A stretch of DNA of 21,069 bases from positions 1 to 21,069 of the forward strand of contig CAZHVS010000029.1 in assembly GCA_964536015.1 (NCBI GenBank), given 5' to 3'. The translations under genes were made by a program, and so were the position numbers. The notes under the pieces are model-generated. The model made no database searches and was not told the DNA's origin. It saw only the letters and a program-made list of their open reading frames with translations. This DNA comes from CAZHVS01 sp964536015 (GTDB lineage: Bacteria; Bacteroidota; Ignavibacteria; Ignavibacteriales; Ignavibacteriaceae). Below are positions 12,572 to 21,069 of the stretch, piece by piece (positions within the stretch are counted from its first letter, which is position 1; each line of letters begins with the position of its first letter).

Positions 12572-14629
12572 ATGAAATTTGCTTATTATATTTTTCTTAC
12601 AATTTTAGCAGTTACTTTATACGGTTGTACAAAAAATGAAAAAGAAACAACAAATATGATTGACGATAAAGATTTCAAATATCAGACGGAGCAATTTGCA
12701 GACATTGCTATTCTTCGTTACCAAGTGCCCGGATTTAATGAACTTACTCTCAAACAAAAAGAGTTAGCTTATTATCTTTATGAAGCAGCTCTTTACGGAA
12801 GAGAAATAGTATGGGATCAGAATTATAAATACAATTTAAAAGTTAAAAGAACTTTTGAAGCAATTGTTGAAAACTATAAAGGCAATAAAAATTCCGATGA
12901 GTGGCATAAATTTTTGGTTTATACAAAACGTGTATGGTTTTCAAATGGTATTCATCATCATTATTCAAATGCTAAATTTCAACCCGAGTTTACAAAAGAA
13001 TATTTTGCAGAGTTAATTAAAAATTCTAGCGGTGGAAAGTTTCCTCTTGATAATGGAGAAACAATAGAGCATTTAATTTCTTTCCTTACACCTATTCTTT
13101 TTGATCCTAATGTTGCACCGCTGAGAACGAACTTAAGTCCCGGTGCAGATTTAATCCAGACTTCCGCCAATAATTTTTATGAAGGAGTAAATCAAAAAGA
13201 GGTTGAATCATTTTATTCAAAGATGATTGATAAGAATGATGAAACACCTATTTCTTATGGATTGAATAGTAAGCTTGTTAAAGAGAATGGTGTAATAAAA
13301 GAAAAAACATGGAAGCTAGGAGGAATGTATTCTTCTGCAATTGAGAAGATTATTTACTGGTTAGAAAAGGCAATTATGGTTGCGGAAAATGAAACTCAAA
13401 AACAAGCGCTCCAAAAACTTGTTGAGTATTACAAAACCGGTGATTTAAATCTCTGGGATGAATATAATATTCTCTGGGTTCAAGACACTCAATCAAGAAT
13501 TGATGTGGTAAATGGGTTTATTGAAACCTATAACGATGCTTTAAACTATCGTGCAAATTTTGAATCAGTAGTTTCTTTAAGAGACCTTGAAGCCACTAAA
13601 AGAATAGAAGCAATAAGTAATCAGGCACAATGGTTTGAAGATAATTCTCCAATTATGCCGCAGCATAAGAAGAAAAATGTAAAAGGAGTTACTGCAAAAG
13701 TTATTACGGTAATTGTTGAAAGCGGAGATGCTTCTCCATCAACACCAATTGGAATAAATCTTCCAAATGCAAATTGGATTAGAAAATTGCATGGCTCTAA
13801 ATCAGTTAATCTTAGCAACATTGTATATTCTTATAACAAAGCAACCTCTGAAGATTTGTTAAAAGAATTTTGCTATTCCGATGAGCTTGTTCAACTCCAC
13901 AAAAAATATGGAAGCCTTGCATCCGATCTTCATACAGATATGCATGAAGTAATAGGGCATGGTTCTGGACAAATTAATCCCGGCGTTGGAACTCCAAGGG
14001 AAACATTGAAAAATTATGCGTCAGCAATTGAAGAAACACGTGCCGACCTTGTTGCTCTTTATTATATTCTCGATCCAAAACTGGTTGAAATTGGTGTAAT
14101 GCCTTCAATTGATGTTGGCAAAGCCGAATATAATGCTTACATCAGAAATGGATTAATGCTTCAGCTTGCAAGAATAAAACTTGGAGATAATATTGAACAG
14201 GCCCATATGAGAAACAGGCAGCTTATTTCTAAATGGGTTTATGAAAAAGGTTTAAAAGACAATGTAATTGAAAAGAAAATAAAAGATGGCAAAACTTATT
14301 TTGTAATTAATGACTATCAGAAGTTGAGAAGTTTGTTTGGAGAACTGTTAAGAGAAATTCAAAGAATTACTTCTGAAGGGGATTTAAAGGCGGCACAAAA
14401 TCTTGTTGAAACATATGGAGTAAAAATTGACAAAGATTTACATAAAGAAGTTCTTGAAAGATATAACAAACTTAACATTGCTCCTTACCGTGGATTTATA
14501 AATCCGGTTCTTACTCCGGTTATAGAAAATGGAAAAATAGTCGATGTAAAGATTGAATACCCAGACGACTTTACTAAACAGATGTTATATTATTCAAAAA
14601 ATTATTCAATTTTACCAAACATAAATTAA
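12572..14629 (+). CDS. Lipoprotein M49-family dipeptidyl peptidase III
   Basis: The product, 685 residues from this start, is a zinc metallopeptidase of family M49. The zinc motif HEVIGH (H458, E459, H463) is followed about 25 residues later by EETRAD (487-492), which supplies the third ligand; together they match the HExxGH / EExRAx signature. Family members release dipeptides from the N-terminus of peptides. I prefer the ATG at 12572 over the longer frame from 12431. It yields a lipoprotein signal MKFAYYIFLTILAVTLYGC with the lipobox LYGC (Cys19), and AGAAAGG lies just upstream, whereas the 47 extra residues look non-coding. So the enzyme is probably membrane-anchored outside the cytoplasm. 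It is followed by a perfect terminator. Confidence 0.9.
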   Translation: MKFAYYIFLTILAVTLYGCTKNEKETTNMIDDKDFKYQTEQFADIAILRYQVPGFNELTLKQKELAYYLYEAALYGREIVWDQNYKYNLKVKRTFEAIVENYKGNKNSDEWHKFLVYTKRVWFSNGIHHHYSNAKFQPEFTKEYFAELIKNSSGGKFPLDNGETIEHLISFLTPILFDPNVAPLRTNLSPGADLIQTSANNFYEGVNQKEVESFYSKMIDKNDETPISYGLNSKLVKENGVIKEKTWKLGGMYSSAIEKIIYWLEKAIMVAENETQKQALQKLVEYYKTGDLNLWDEYNILWVQDTQSRIDVVNGFIETYNDALNYRANFESVVSLRDLEATKRIEAISNQAQWFEDNSPIMPQHKKKNVKGVTAKVITVIVESGDASPSTPIGINLPNANWIRKLHGSKSVNLSNIVYSYNKATSEDLLKEFCYSDELVQLHKKYGSLASDLHTDMHEVIGHGSGQINPGVGTPRETLKNYASAIEETRADLVALYYILDPKLVEIGVMPSIDVGKAEYNAYIRNGLMLQLARIKLGDNIEQAHMRNRQLISKWVYEKGLKDNVIEKKIKDGKTYFVINDYQKLRSLFGELLREIQRITSEGDLKAAQNLVETYGVKIDKDLHKEVLERYNKLNIAPYRGFINPVLTPVIENGKIVDVKIEYPDDFTKQMLYYSKNYSILPNIN

Positions 14630-14634
14630 ATCAA

Positions 14635-14670
14635 AAAGAGACAGATGAAATAACTGTCATCTGTCTCTTT
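14635..14670 (+). terminator. Intrinsic terminator after the M49 peptidase
   Basis: Perfect 14-base stem AAAGAGACAGATGA (14635-14648) with TCATCTGTCTCTTT (14657-14670), 8-base loop, followed by a pyrimidine-rich tail. It separates the M49 and M28 genes. Confidence 0.9.
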
Positions 14671-14705
14671 CCTCTTATATTTGCACATTAAATTTTTAGG
14701 AATCA

Positions 14706-17585
14706 ATGAAACACTTATTAAGAATTATAACCCTGGTTATTTTTATATCGCTCGTATCTTTTCCTCAGAAAAATGAATATTTAATAGCAATAGATTTATC
14801 AGAATGCACAAACCTCGAAAGTTTTGAAAAATTAAATATTCCGGTTTATTTCATTTCGGGAAAAACAATTTTAACTAAAGCAGACGAAAATCTTTTGACT
14901 TTACTAAAGCAAGGACGCTATGGGTTTAAGTTTGTTGATGAATTTACAGGAGATCAATATTACGTTGTTCAGAATAGAAAATCAGGGGAAAAGTTAGAAA
15001 GTATAAATAACATACTAAAATTATATGAAACCGAAAACATTATTATAACCAAAAATCTTTCTGTTGTTTTGAAAGATGAACTTAGAAATAGATTTTCAAT
15101 AACTGAATTGAAAAAAACAAATTTAGTGTTTAGAAATGAAACTTTAATTTCGAATTACAATTTAACTTACAGCGATAGCACGACCATAGCAAACATTGTC
15201 TCTGAAGTTAATGCCGACAGTGTTAGATTTTTTATACAAAGTCTCCAGAATTTTCAAACAAGATTTTTATTTGCAAGCACTAAGGATGCTGTTGCGGAAT
15301 GGATTAAACAACAATTTATCAGGATGGGTTACTCGGATGTTAAACTTGATTCTTTTCAATATCAGGGAACGTGGCAAAAAAATGTTATAGCAACAATTTC
15401 CGGAACATTAAATCCAAATCAGGTCATTGTTGTTGGCGGGCATCACGATTCTTATTCCTCGGGAGATCCAATGACATTTGCTCCCGGGGCAGATGACAAC
15501 GCAAGCGGTACCACTGCAGTTTTGGAAATTGCCAGAGTAATTAAAAGAAAAAATTTTCAACCTGAAAACACAATAAAATTTGTGACTTTTGCTGCAGAAG
15601 AATATGGTTTGTGGGGAAGCAAAGACCTTGCAAATAAATATTATAATAACGAAACAAAAGTTAAATTGATGATTAATCATGATATGATAAGCAGTGATAC
15701 AAGGGCATTAAACCAATGTGTGGTTGATATTAATTACTATACCGGCTCTCTTGAATACAGAGACCTTGCAAGAAATGTAACAAATAAATTTACTTCCATA
15801 TCCGCAGTTAATGGAACAGCAAACAGTTCGGGTTCAGACAGTTATTCGTTCTGGCAAAACGGGTTTCCTTCAGTTTATTTTGAGGAAAATCAATTCAGTC
15901 CATATTATCATTCTCCAAGTGATATAATTACAAATTATAATATGAATTACTGTGCCGAAGTAATTAAAGGTTCTTGTGCAACAATGCTTTCAACAATATT
16001 TTTACCATCAAGAGTTGATAATTATTCAGTTACAGATTTAGGCACGGGAAATTCTTTGCTGCTTAAATGGTCTCCCGTTCTGGATGCAGATTTAACCGGC
16101 TATAAAATTTTTATCGGAACAACAACAGGAACTTATACAACAACATTAACCACAGCCGATACTTTAAAAATAATTTCGAACCTGACTGCCGGGACATTGT
16201 ATTATATTGGTGTAGCTTCTTATGATGCATCTGGCAATCAAAGTTTTATTGTTGAACGAACAGGTACACCGCTTTCTATTCCTTTGCAACCGAATTTTAC
16301 AGCGGAACCGCAATGGCATAAAGTCAAACTAAACTGGAACTTAAATAAAGAATTCGATTTACTTGGTTACAACATTTATCGTTCAACAAATCCAAATAAT
16401 AATTTTCAGAAGTTGAATACTTTGGTGCTTTTAGACACAGTATATTTTGACAATAACGCACAGAATGGAATTTACTATTGGTATCAGGTCAAAGCTGTAG
16501 ATAGCTCTATGAATGAATCCACAAGTTTAACAGTTAAATCAAGAGTTGTTTCGCTTGATAAAGGAATTCTTGTAGTTGATGAAACCGCAGAGGGAGAAGG
16601 TCTTCTAGCAAATTTTACAGATGCACAGGTTGATGATTATTACAATTATATTACTTCATCTTTTACACATCAGACGTATGATATTGTTTCACAGGGAGGA
16701 ATTGGTCTTGCTGACCTTGGAGCTTTTTCAACAGTTATCTGGCTTGCTGATGACAGCTATGATGTTGCCACGCCTTTTTCTGCAAAAACATCAATTAAAA
16801 AATATCTTGACTATGGAGGAAAACTCTTTTACGCTGGTTATCTTCCATCCAAAGCATTTGAGGGAAATACCAGCTCGGTTGTTACGTTTAGTCCCGGAAG
16901 TTTTATTTATGATTACTTAAAAGTTTATCAAACAGAAACAAGATTTACTTCAAGATTCAGCGGAGCAATTTCAAAAGCAGTATCATATTACAATTTAAAT
17001 TGCGATTCATCAAAACTTTTGTCTTCAACAGGTTATCATCTTACTAATATTGAAAGTATAACCGCTTCATCATCGGGAAGCGAAATCTATTCGTTTAATT
17101 CACTTTATGATTCAACATCTATTTATGGAAACATGAAAGGAAGACCTGTTGGAGTTGAATATCTTGGAACAAACTATAAAACAGTTACAGTAAGCTTTCC
17201 TTTATTCTTTATGAAAGAAAATGATGCAAAAATGCTGGTTGAGAATATTGTGTTTAATAAATTTAATGAGACAACATCAGTAGATGGCCAAGACATCAAT
17301 ATTCCTTCGGGTTTTTATGTTGAACAAAATTTTCCGAATCCGTTTAATCCATCTACGCAAATTGTTTACAGCATATCAAAAACAGGAAATGTAAAGCTAA
17401 AAATTTATGATGTGCTTGGGAACGAAATAACAACACTCGTTAACGAAATACAAAAACCCGGTTTGTACAAAGTAGAATTTAATCCATTCGAATACAATTC
17501 TAAACTTAATTCTTCAGGAGTTTATTTTTATCAAGTTCAATTTGATAACCAGTTTATTACGAAGAAAATGGTATTTCTTAAATGA
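14706..17585 (+). CDS. Secreted M28 metallopeptidase with FN3-like domains and T9SS tail
   Basis: A 959-residue exported protein with a signal peptide at about 1-20. The M28 peptidase domain spans roughly 175-425, with all expected di-zinc ligands and catalytic residues in order: H246/H247 (GGHHDS), D263 (GADDNASG, bridging), E298/E299 (AAEEYG), D326 (NHDM) and H402 (YHSPSD). Two fibronectin-III-like domains follow (about 435-525 and 530-620), then an uncharacterised alpha-beta domain (about 625-865, starting GILVVDE) that looks like a surface-layer accessory domain. A type-A T9SS tail (872-959) begins VEQNFPNPFNPST. By family it is an aminopeptidase-type enzyme, exported to the cell surface or medium. 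The stop overlaps the next start by four bases (ATGA). Confidence 0.92.
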   Translation: MKHLLRIITLVIFISLVSFPQKNEYLIAIDLSECTNLESFEKLNIPVYFISGKTILTKADENLLTLLKQGRYGFKFVDEFTGDQYYVVQNRKSGEKLESINNILKLYETENIIITKNLSVVLKDELRNRFSITELKKTNLVFRNETLISNYNLTYSDSTTIANIVSEVNADSVRFFIQSLQNFQTRFLFASTKDAVAEWIKQQFIRMGYSDVKLDSFQYQGTWQKNVIATISGTLNPNQVIVVGGHHDSYSSGDPMTFAPGADDNASGTTAVLEIARVIKRKNFQPENTIKFVTFAAEEYGLWGSKDLANKYYNNETKVKLMINHDMISSDTRALNQCVVDINYYTGSLEYRDLARNVTNKFTSISAVNGTANSSGSDSYSFWQNGFPSVYFEENQFSPYYHSPSDIITNYNMNYCAEVIKGSCATMLSTIFLPSRVDNYSVTDLGTGNSLLLKWSPVLDADLTGYKIFIGTTTGTYTTTLTTADTLKIISNLTAGTLYYIGVASYDASGNQSFIVERTGTPLSIPLQPNFTAEPQWHKVKLNWNLNKEFDLLGYNIYRSTNPNNNFQKLNTLVLLDTVYFDNNAQNGIYYWYQVKAVDSSMNESTSLTVKSRVVSLDKGILVVDETAEGEGLLANFTDAQVDDYYNYITSSFTHQTYDIVSQGGIGLADLGAFSTVIWLADDSYDVATPFSAKTSIKKYLDYGGKLFYAGYLPSKAFEGNTSSVVTFSPGSFIYDYLKVYQTETRFTSRFSGAISKAVSYYNLNCDSSKLLSSTGYHLTNIESITASSSGSEIYSFNSLYDSTSIYGNMKGRPVGVEYLGTNYKTVTVSFPLFFMKENDAKMLVENIVFNKFNETTSVDGQDINIPSGFYVEQNFPNPFNPSTQIVYSISKTGNVKLKIYDVLGNEITTLVNEIQKPGLYKVEFNPFEYNSKLNSSGVYFYQVQFDNQFITKKMVFLK

Positions 17586-18220
17586 TAAAAAAATATAAAC
17601 ATGTTATATGGGATTGGAACGGAACAATTCTTAATGATGTAAATCTGTGTGTTGATTTAATTAACTGGCTTTCAGAACCAAGAGGAATAAAACAACTCAC
17701 GTTACAAGAGTATAAAGAAGTTTTTACTATTCCGGTAAAAAATTATTATGAAAAAATTGGTTTTGATTTCAGTAAAGAATCATTTGAAATTGTCGGCAGA
17801 ATATGGATGAACGAATACGAAAGAAGAAAGTTTGAATGTTCGTTGTTCGATGGAATTGTAAATGTTTTGAATAAAATAAACTCACTTGGAATTGGACAAT
17901 CAATACTTTCTGCATATTCACAGCACACTCTTGATGAACTTGTTGAACATTACGGCCTAAGAAAATATTTTACATATGTTGTTGGGCTTGATAACATTTA
18001 TGCAGCAGGTAAACTTCATCTTGGCAAAAGTCTTATGAATAAACTTGGCAACACGAAAGGCGAAACAGTGGTTATTGGAGACACTGTTCACGATTATGAG
18101 GTTGCTTGTGAAATTGGTGCTGATTGCATTCTTATAGCTAACGGTCATCAATCAGTAAAACAACTTGAACCAACCGGGGCAATAGTGTTGAACGATATTA
18201 ACCAGATTTTTGTTAATTAG
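17582..18220 (+). CDS. HAD-superfamily hydrolase (phosphoglycolate-phosphatase-like)
   Basis: A 212-residue cytosolic protein with all four HAD motifs: I, D11-W-N13-G-T; II, S near ILSAYS; III, K in KLHLGKS; IV, GDTVHDYE. A cap region lies between I and II (about 15-85). N13 replaces the usual second Asp of DxDxT, the general acid/base residue; this DWNGT variant is known in a group of HAD proteins from Bacteroidota-type genomes, so it may not mean inactivity. The substrate is not predictable, though a small phosphate ester is likely. The start codon overlaps the stop of the M28 gene (ATGA), which suggests translational coupling despite unrelated functions. Confidence 0.85.
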   Translation: MIKKYKHVIWDWNGTILNDVNLCVDLINWLSEPRGIKQLTLQEYKEVFTIPVKNYYEKIGFDFSKESFEIVGRIWMNEYERRKFECSLFDGIVNVLNKINSLGIGQSILSAYSQHTLDELVEHYGLRKYFTYVVGLDNIYAAGKLHLGKSLMNKLGNTKGETVVIGDTVHDYEVACEIGADCILIANGHQSVKQLEPTGAIVLNDINQIFVN

Positions 18221-18295
18221 TCAATTAAGGGAAATAAAATTTTATTTTATATTTCAACGTATAATAATTAATCATTAACAAAATAAGGAGAAGCT

Positions 18296-18865
18296 ATGAG
18301 AAAAATATTTGCTTCAATTCTTTTTTCAATTCTGTTTGTTTCATCTTTTAACCTGTTTGCACAGGATCAGGAGATGATGAAAGCATGGCAGGAATATATG
18401 ACTCCGGGCGAAATGCATAAAATGCTTGCTAATAGTGTTGGAGAATGGAACTGCACAGTTTCTATGTGGATGGACCCCTCTCAGCCGCCAAATGTATCTG
18501 AAGGAACAGCTGTAAGCGAATCTTTGCTAGATGGAAGATATTTCCAGACAAAATTTTTTGGCAACTTCATGGGAATGCCTATGAACGGCATTTCACTTGA
18601 CGGTTACGATAATGCAAAGAAAAAATTCTTTTCAACATGGATTGATAATTTTGGAACAGGAATTATGTATCTTGAAGGAGTGTACGATCCAGCTTCTAAA
18701 ACCACTACGTATCAGGGCGTAATGACAAATCCTTTGGGACAAGAGGAAAAAGTTAAAGAGATTTTCAAAAGTATTGATAATGACCATGCTATGATGGAAA
18801 TGTTTATGGTTACCGATAAAGGTGATGTTAAAACGATGGAGATTAAATACTCTCGTAAAAAGTAA
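18296..18865 (+). CDS. Exported DUF1579 protein
   Basis: A 189-residue protein with a signal peptide (residues 1-22, ending NLFA before QDQ). The mature part has the DUF1579 features: W51 in VGEWNCTVSMWMDP, LLDGRYFQTKFFGNFMGMPMNG in the middle and a W/D-containing ITFSTWIDNFGTG-type strand, then a beta-rich end EKVKEIFKS. A lipocalin-like beta-barrel is likely, with unknown ligand. AAGGAG at 18285-18290 is a strong ribosome-binding site and fixes the start. It is in the same direction as the HAD gene, 75 bases on, and may have its own promoter. It ends in a stem-loop terminator. Confidence 0.85.
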   Translation: MRKIFASILFSILFVSSFNLFAQDQEMMKAWQEYMTPGEMHKMLANSVGEWNCTVSMWMDPSQPPNVSEGTAVSESLLDGRYFQTKFFGNFMGMPMNGISLDGYDNAKKKFFSTWIDNFGTGIMYLEGVYDPASKTTTYQGVMTNPLGQEEKVKEIFKSIDNDHAMMEMFMVTDKGDVKTMEIKYSRKK

Positions 18866-18876
18866 TTGAATTTTGC

Positions 18877-18908
18877 AAAGCGGGACATCAAACCCGCTTT
18901 TATTTTTT
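18877..18908 (+). terminator. Intrinsic terminator after the DUF1579 gene
   Basis: Perfect 8-base GC-rich stem AAAGCGGG (18877-18884) with CCCGCTTT (18893-18900), 8-base loop, then TATTTTTTT. It touches the stop codon of the convergent msrA gene. Confidence 0.9.
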
Positions 18909-19544
18909 TAATTTGTTCTTAAAAATTTTTTCAAACTTTTCTACTTTTGGTGCAATTACAAAAGAACAATATCCCTGTCGGGGATTGTTTTCATAATAGT
19001 CCTGATGGTATTTTTCTGCCGGATAAAATTTTGTAAAAGGACTTATCTCTGTAACAACAGGTTTACCCCAGGTGTTGTTTTTGTTCATTTCTGCTTTGTA
19101 GTGATCAGCAGATTTTTTTTGTTTTTCGGTATGATAAAATATTACTGAACGATATTGTGTTCCAACATCAGCACCCTGTCTGTTTAATGTTGTTGGGTCA
19201 TGAGTCTTCCAGAATACTTCAAGAAGTTCATCAAAGCTTATTATTGTTGAATCAAAAGTGATTTGACAGACTTCTGCATGCCCGGTATTTCCTTTACAAA
19301 CTTCTTCATAAGTCGGATTTTCTGTTGTCCCGCCTGAATAACCGGGCACTACAGAAATAACTCCATTTAATCTTGAAAATATTGCCTCGGTACACCAAAA
19401 ACATCCCGAACCAAATGTTGCGGTATCATTTACAATTTGCTGCATAGTATCTTTATTTGTTATTGTTAAAGCTTCTTTCTGCTTACACCCCGTAAAAGCA
19501 GAAAGAGAAATAAACAATAGAATTATCAATTTTGTTTGTTGCAT
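18900..19544 (-). CDS. msrA: Lipoprotein peptide methionine sulfoxide reductase A
   Basis: A 214-residue protein that reduces methionine-S-sulfoxide in proteins or free Met. The GCFWC motif (47-51) has the catalytic Cys48; the downstream hallmark segments GYSGG (68-72), a THDPTTLNRQGADVGTQYRS-type block and YHQDYYENNP (179-188) are all present; C193 in GYC is the likely recycling cysteine. The N-terminus MQQTKLIILLFISLSAFTGC ends in a lipobox with Cys20, so the enzyme is a periplasm-facing lipoprotein that repairs oxidised envelope proteins. There is no MsrB fused or adjacent. The start is the only plausible one that includes the signal sequence, though no good Shine-Dalgarno is seen. Confidence 0.92.
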   Translation of the reverse strand: MQQTKLIILLFISLSAFTGCKQKEALTITNKDTMQQIVNDTATFGSGCFWCTEAIFSRLNGVISVVPGYSGGTTENPTYEEVCKGNTGHAEVCQITFDSTIISFDELLEVFWKTHDPTTLNRQGADVGTQYRSVIFYHTEKQKKSADHYKAEMNKNNTWGKPVVTEISPFTKFYPAEKYHQDYYENNPRQGYCSFVIAPKVEKFEKIFKNKLKK

Positions 19545-19639
19545 AATTATATAATAATAACAGAATAGAATTTTGAAAAGTTCAGGGAAGAGAGAAGAAA
19601 ATTTTATTAAGGAAATAGAAATTAGTTGTTGTAAAACAA

Positions 19640-19671
19640 AAAACCCTGCACTGTAATAAGCGCAGGGTTTT
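19640..19671 (-). terminator. Intrinsic terminator after the WG-repeat gene
   Basis: AAAACCCTGC (19640-19649) pairs with GCAGGGTTTT (19662-19671), a 10-base stem with a 12-base loop. On the minus strand a T-rich run follows. It lies five bases past the stop of 19677-20783. Confidence 0.85.
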
Positions 19672-19676
19672 ATTGT

Positions 19677-20783
19677 TTAGAATTTTGGAGGTTCAATAGT
19701 AAAAACTTCTTTGCCGGTTTTATCTATAAATCCTTTTGTAACTTTTTTGGTTTTGTCGTCATACTTTTCAAAATAAGCCATACCGCTTGATAGTGGTTGC
19801 AATTCGCGATACTTGCAGGCAACAATTATATTTCCCTTAGGATCCATAAAGCCTTTTTTGAAGTCTTTCATTACAACAGCTAAACCTTCGTTAAAACCAG
19901 ACCAGAGGGTTATAGTTTCATTACTCTTTGCAGATTTAGAAAATGTTTTGATACTTTTGCCAGTAACATCAATAATGTAAAAAGTATTGTTCCACTTTTC
20001 ATCCATTTTGCTGACCACTGCAGCACCTGAACCAAACGGAAACACCTGATCATAAATTGGTTCAACTATAATCTTTCCTTCGGGATCAATTACTCCCCAT
20101 TTTAAATTTGTTCCTTGAACAAAAGCTCTGTTGTCGCTAAAAGGTTTTGGCTCATTGGTAAACTGAAATTGAACTTTAACATTTCCATCGGTATCAATAA
20201 ATCCCCACTTGCCATCTTTTTTAACGGCGGCCAATCCATTTGAAAAGTCACGGGCTTCATCATAAACGGGTTCTATTACGAACTTGCCTTGTTTGTCTAT
20301 ATAACCATAAGAAAATCCTTTTTGTACTATCGCTCTGTTATTGCTGAAATGTGAATAGAAGCCATTAATAGCGACAAATTTTTGTGCAATAATATTACCG
20401 GATTTATCTATTAAAACATAATCTTCCTGTGTTCCTGCAATAGCTACATCTTCATAGAAATTTGTAGCGGAGTAAAATTGTGGTTTTATGACTATGTTGC
20501 CTTTTTTGTCAATAAAGCCGACCCGATTAGTTTCGGGATCAACAATTGGGGTTAAGCCTTCACTAAAGAAAGGTGTTTCACTAAAGGTTCTTAGAAAAGC
20601 AACAAACTTTGGTTCAATTACAACATTTCCCTCGGTGTCAATAAATCCCCATTTGTTATCCAGGAGAACAGGCGCAAGTCCATCGTTAAATTGACCGACC
20701 TGATTGAAGAAAATTTGTTTTTGTGCTAAAGCAGTTAAGCTAAGAAGAGCAAACGAGATAATTATTATTTTGAGTTTGTTCAT
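19677..20783 (-). CDS. Exported WG-repeat protein
   Basis: A 368-residue protein with a signal peptide (about 1-20, ending TALA before QKQ) and nine WG-type repeats beginning near residues 44, 87, 122, 158, 192, 228, 268, 309 and 349. Each has the form (K)WGFID..GN.VI.P.F, with some degenerate copies (the third, seventh and ninth). The family predicts a beta-propeller or similar beta-rich repeat fold, usually exported and of unknown function, likely protein-binding. AAAAGGA before the ATG supports the start. It is transcribed alone, divergent from whatever lies beyond the right edge. Confidence 0.88.
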   Translation of the reverse strand: MNKLKIIIISFALLSLTALAQKQIFFNQVGQFNDGLAPVLLDNKWGFIDTEGNVVIEPKFVAFLRTFSETPFFSEGLTPIVDPETNRVGFIDKKGNIVIKPQFYSATNFYEDVAIAGTQEDYVLIDKSGNIIAQKFVAINGFYSHFSNNRAIVQKGFSYGYIDKQGKFVIEPVYDEARDFSNGLAAVKKDGKWGFIDTDGNVKVQFQFTNEPKPFSDNRAFVQGTNLKWGVIDPEGKIIVEPIYDQVFPFGSGAAVVSKMDEKWNNTFYIIDVTGKSIKTFSKSAKSNETITLWSGFNEGLAVVMKDFKKGFMDPKGNIIVACKYRELQPLSSGMAYFEKYDDKTKKVTKGFIDKTGKEVFTIEPPKF

Positions 20784-21069
20784 AACTGATTCCTTTTTTT
20801 TTGGGCGTTAATAAATTATTAAAATTTACATCTTACTATATAAAAAATTTTTGAAAAATGCCATGCTTCTTAACGAAATTTTTAACTGATTTTTGCAAAT
20901 TTTATGTTTGTGACAAGACTGATTTTTTATTTGTTGATGTGTTGTGTTTCATAAGGTTTTGATGTTCCAGAATTTGATTATATGTGCTTTTTATCTTAAG
21001 TGTGCAAGAGTTTTTCTAAAACTGGAGGATGTGTTTCTAAAAGGCGGGAAATGATTTCGAAAAGTCAGT
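20784..21069. other. Intergenic stretch at the right edge
   Basis: Very AT-rich, and it should hold the promoter of the WG-repeat gene. I see no open frame, palindrome or repeat that I can support; no promoter box can be assigned with confidence. Confidence 0.5.

Noticed and set aside
1..21069. Integrase, reverse transcriptase, toxin-antitoxin pair or restriction-modification operon
   Set aside because: None of the frames shows the corresponding catalytic motifs; the only nuclease-like domain is the single GIY-YIG cassette gene.

Overview
The window is AT-rich bacterial DNA, probably from the Bacteroidota/Ignavibacteriota side of the tree. The strongest clue is two secreted proteins (83-1639 and 14706-17585) that end in a type IX secretion (T9SS) type-A C-terminal domain with the NFPNPFNPST signature, which is typical of Ignavibacteria-like genomes. 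Many outer-envelope lipoproteins and families such as DUF4097, WG-repeat, DUF1579 and M49 agree with this. The taxonomy is an inference; there is no rRNA or other marker gene.

Left part, about 1-7650: I read this as an array of integron gene cassettes with no integrase gene in view (the arrangement called a CALIN). Single small genes all point the same way and are separated by attC-like imperfect palindromes. The core sites GTTRNNN lie at 1772, 2723, 3605, 4025, 4900, 5299, 6323 and 7640. The best internal test is that the first bases of a cassette should be the reverse complement of the R'' box at its own 3' end. This holds at 9 of 9 bases for the 3606-4025 and 5300-6323 cassettes, at 6 of 7 for 2724-3605, and at 5 bases for 4026-4900. 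Cargo in order: a T9SS kelch protein, two related ICMT-like membrane methyltransferases, a YCII-domain protein, a 4Fe-4S ferredoxin-like protein, a broken SnoaL-like gene, a GIY-YIG (T5orf172) nuclease-domain protein, a PagL-like outer-membrane lipid A deacylase, a small membrane protein and a DUF1801 protein. Two of the sites (4010-4033 and 6310-6331) are reduced to R''-spacer-R' with no inner stem.

Middle, about 7650-10560: small single-domain genes on the same strand (DUF1801, STAS-like, DUF1697, a DJ-1/PfpI remnant, DUF2200, nitroreductase). A right-half attC remnant at 9534-9557 suggests this is the decayed end of the same array.

Right part, about 10560-21069: ordinary chromosome with clear intrinsic terminators. 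It holds a DUF4097 lipoprotein with 18-residue TSGGDI repeats, an unrecognised 189-aa protein, a lipoprotein M49 dipeptidyl peptidase III, an M28 metallopeptidase with a T9SS tail overlapping a HAD hydrolase by 4 bases, an exported DUF1579 protein, a lipoprotein MsrA and an exported WG-repeat protein. No tRNA, rRNA, CRISPR, insertion sequence or complete recombinase gene was found.
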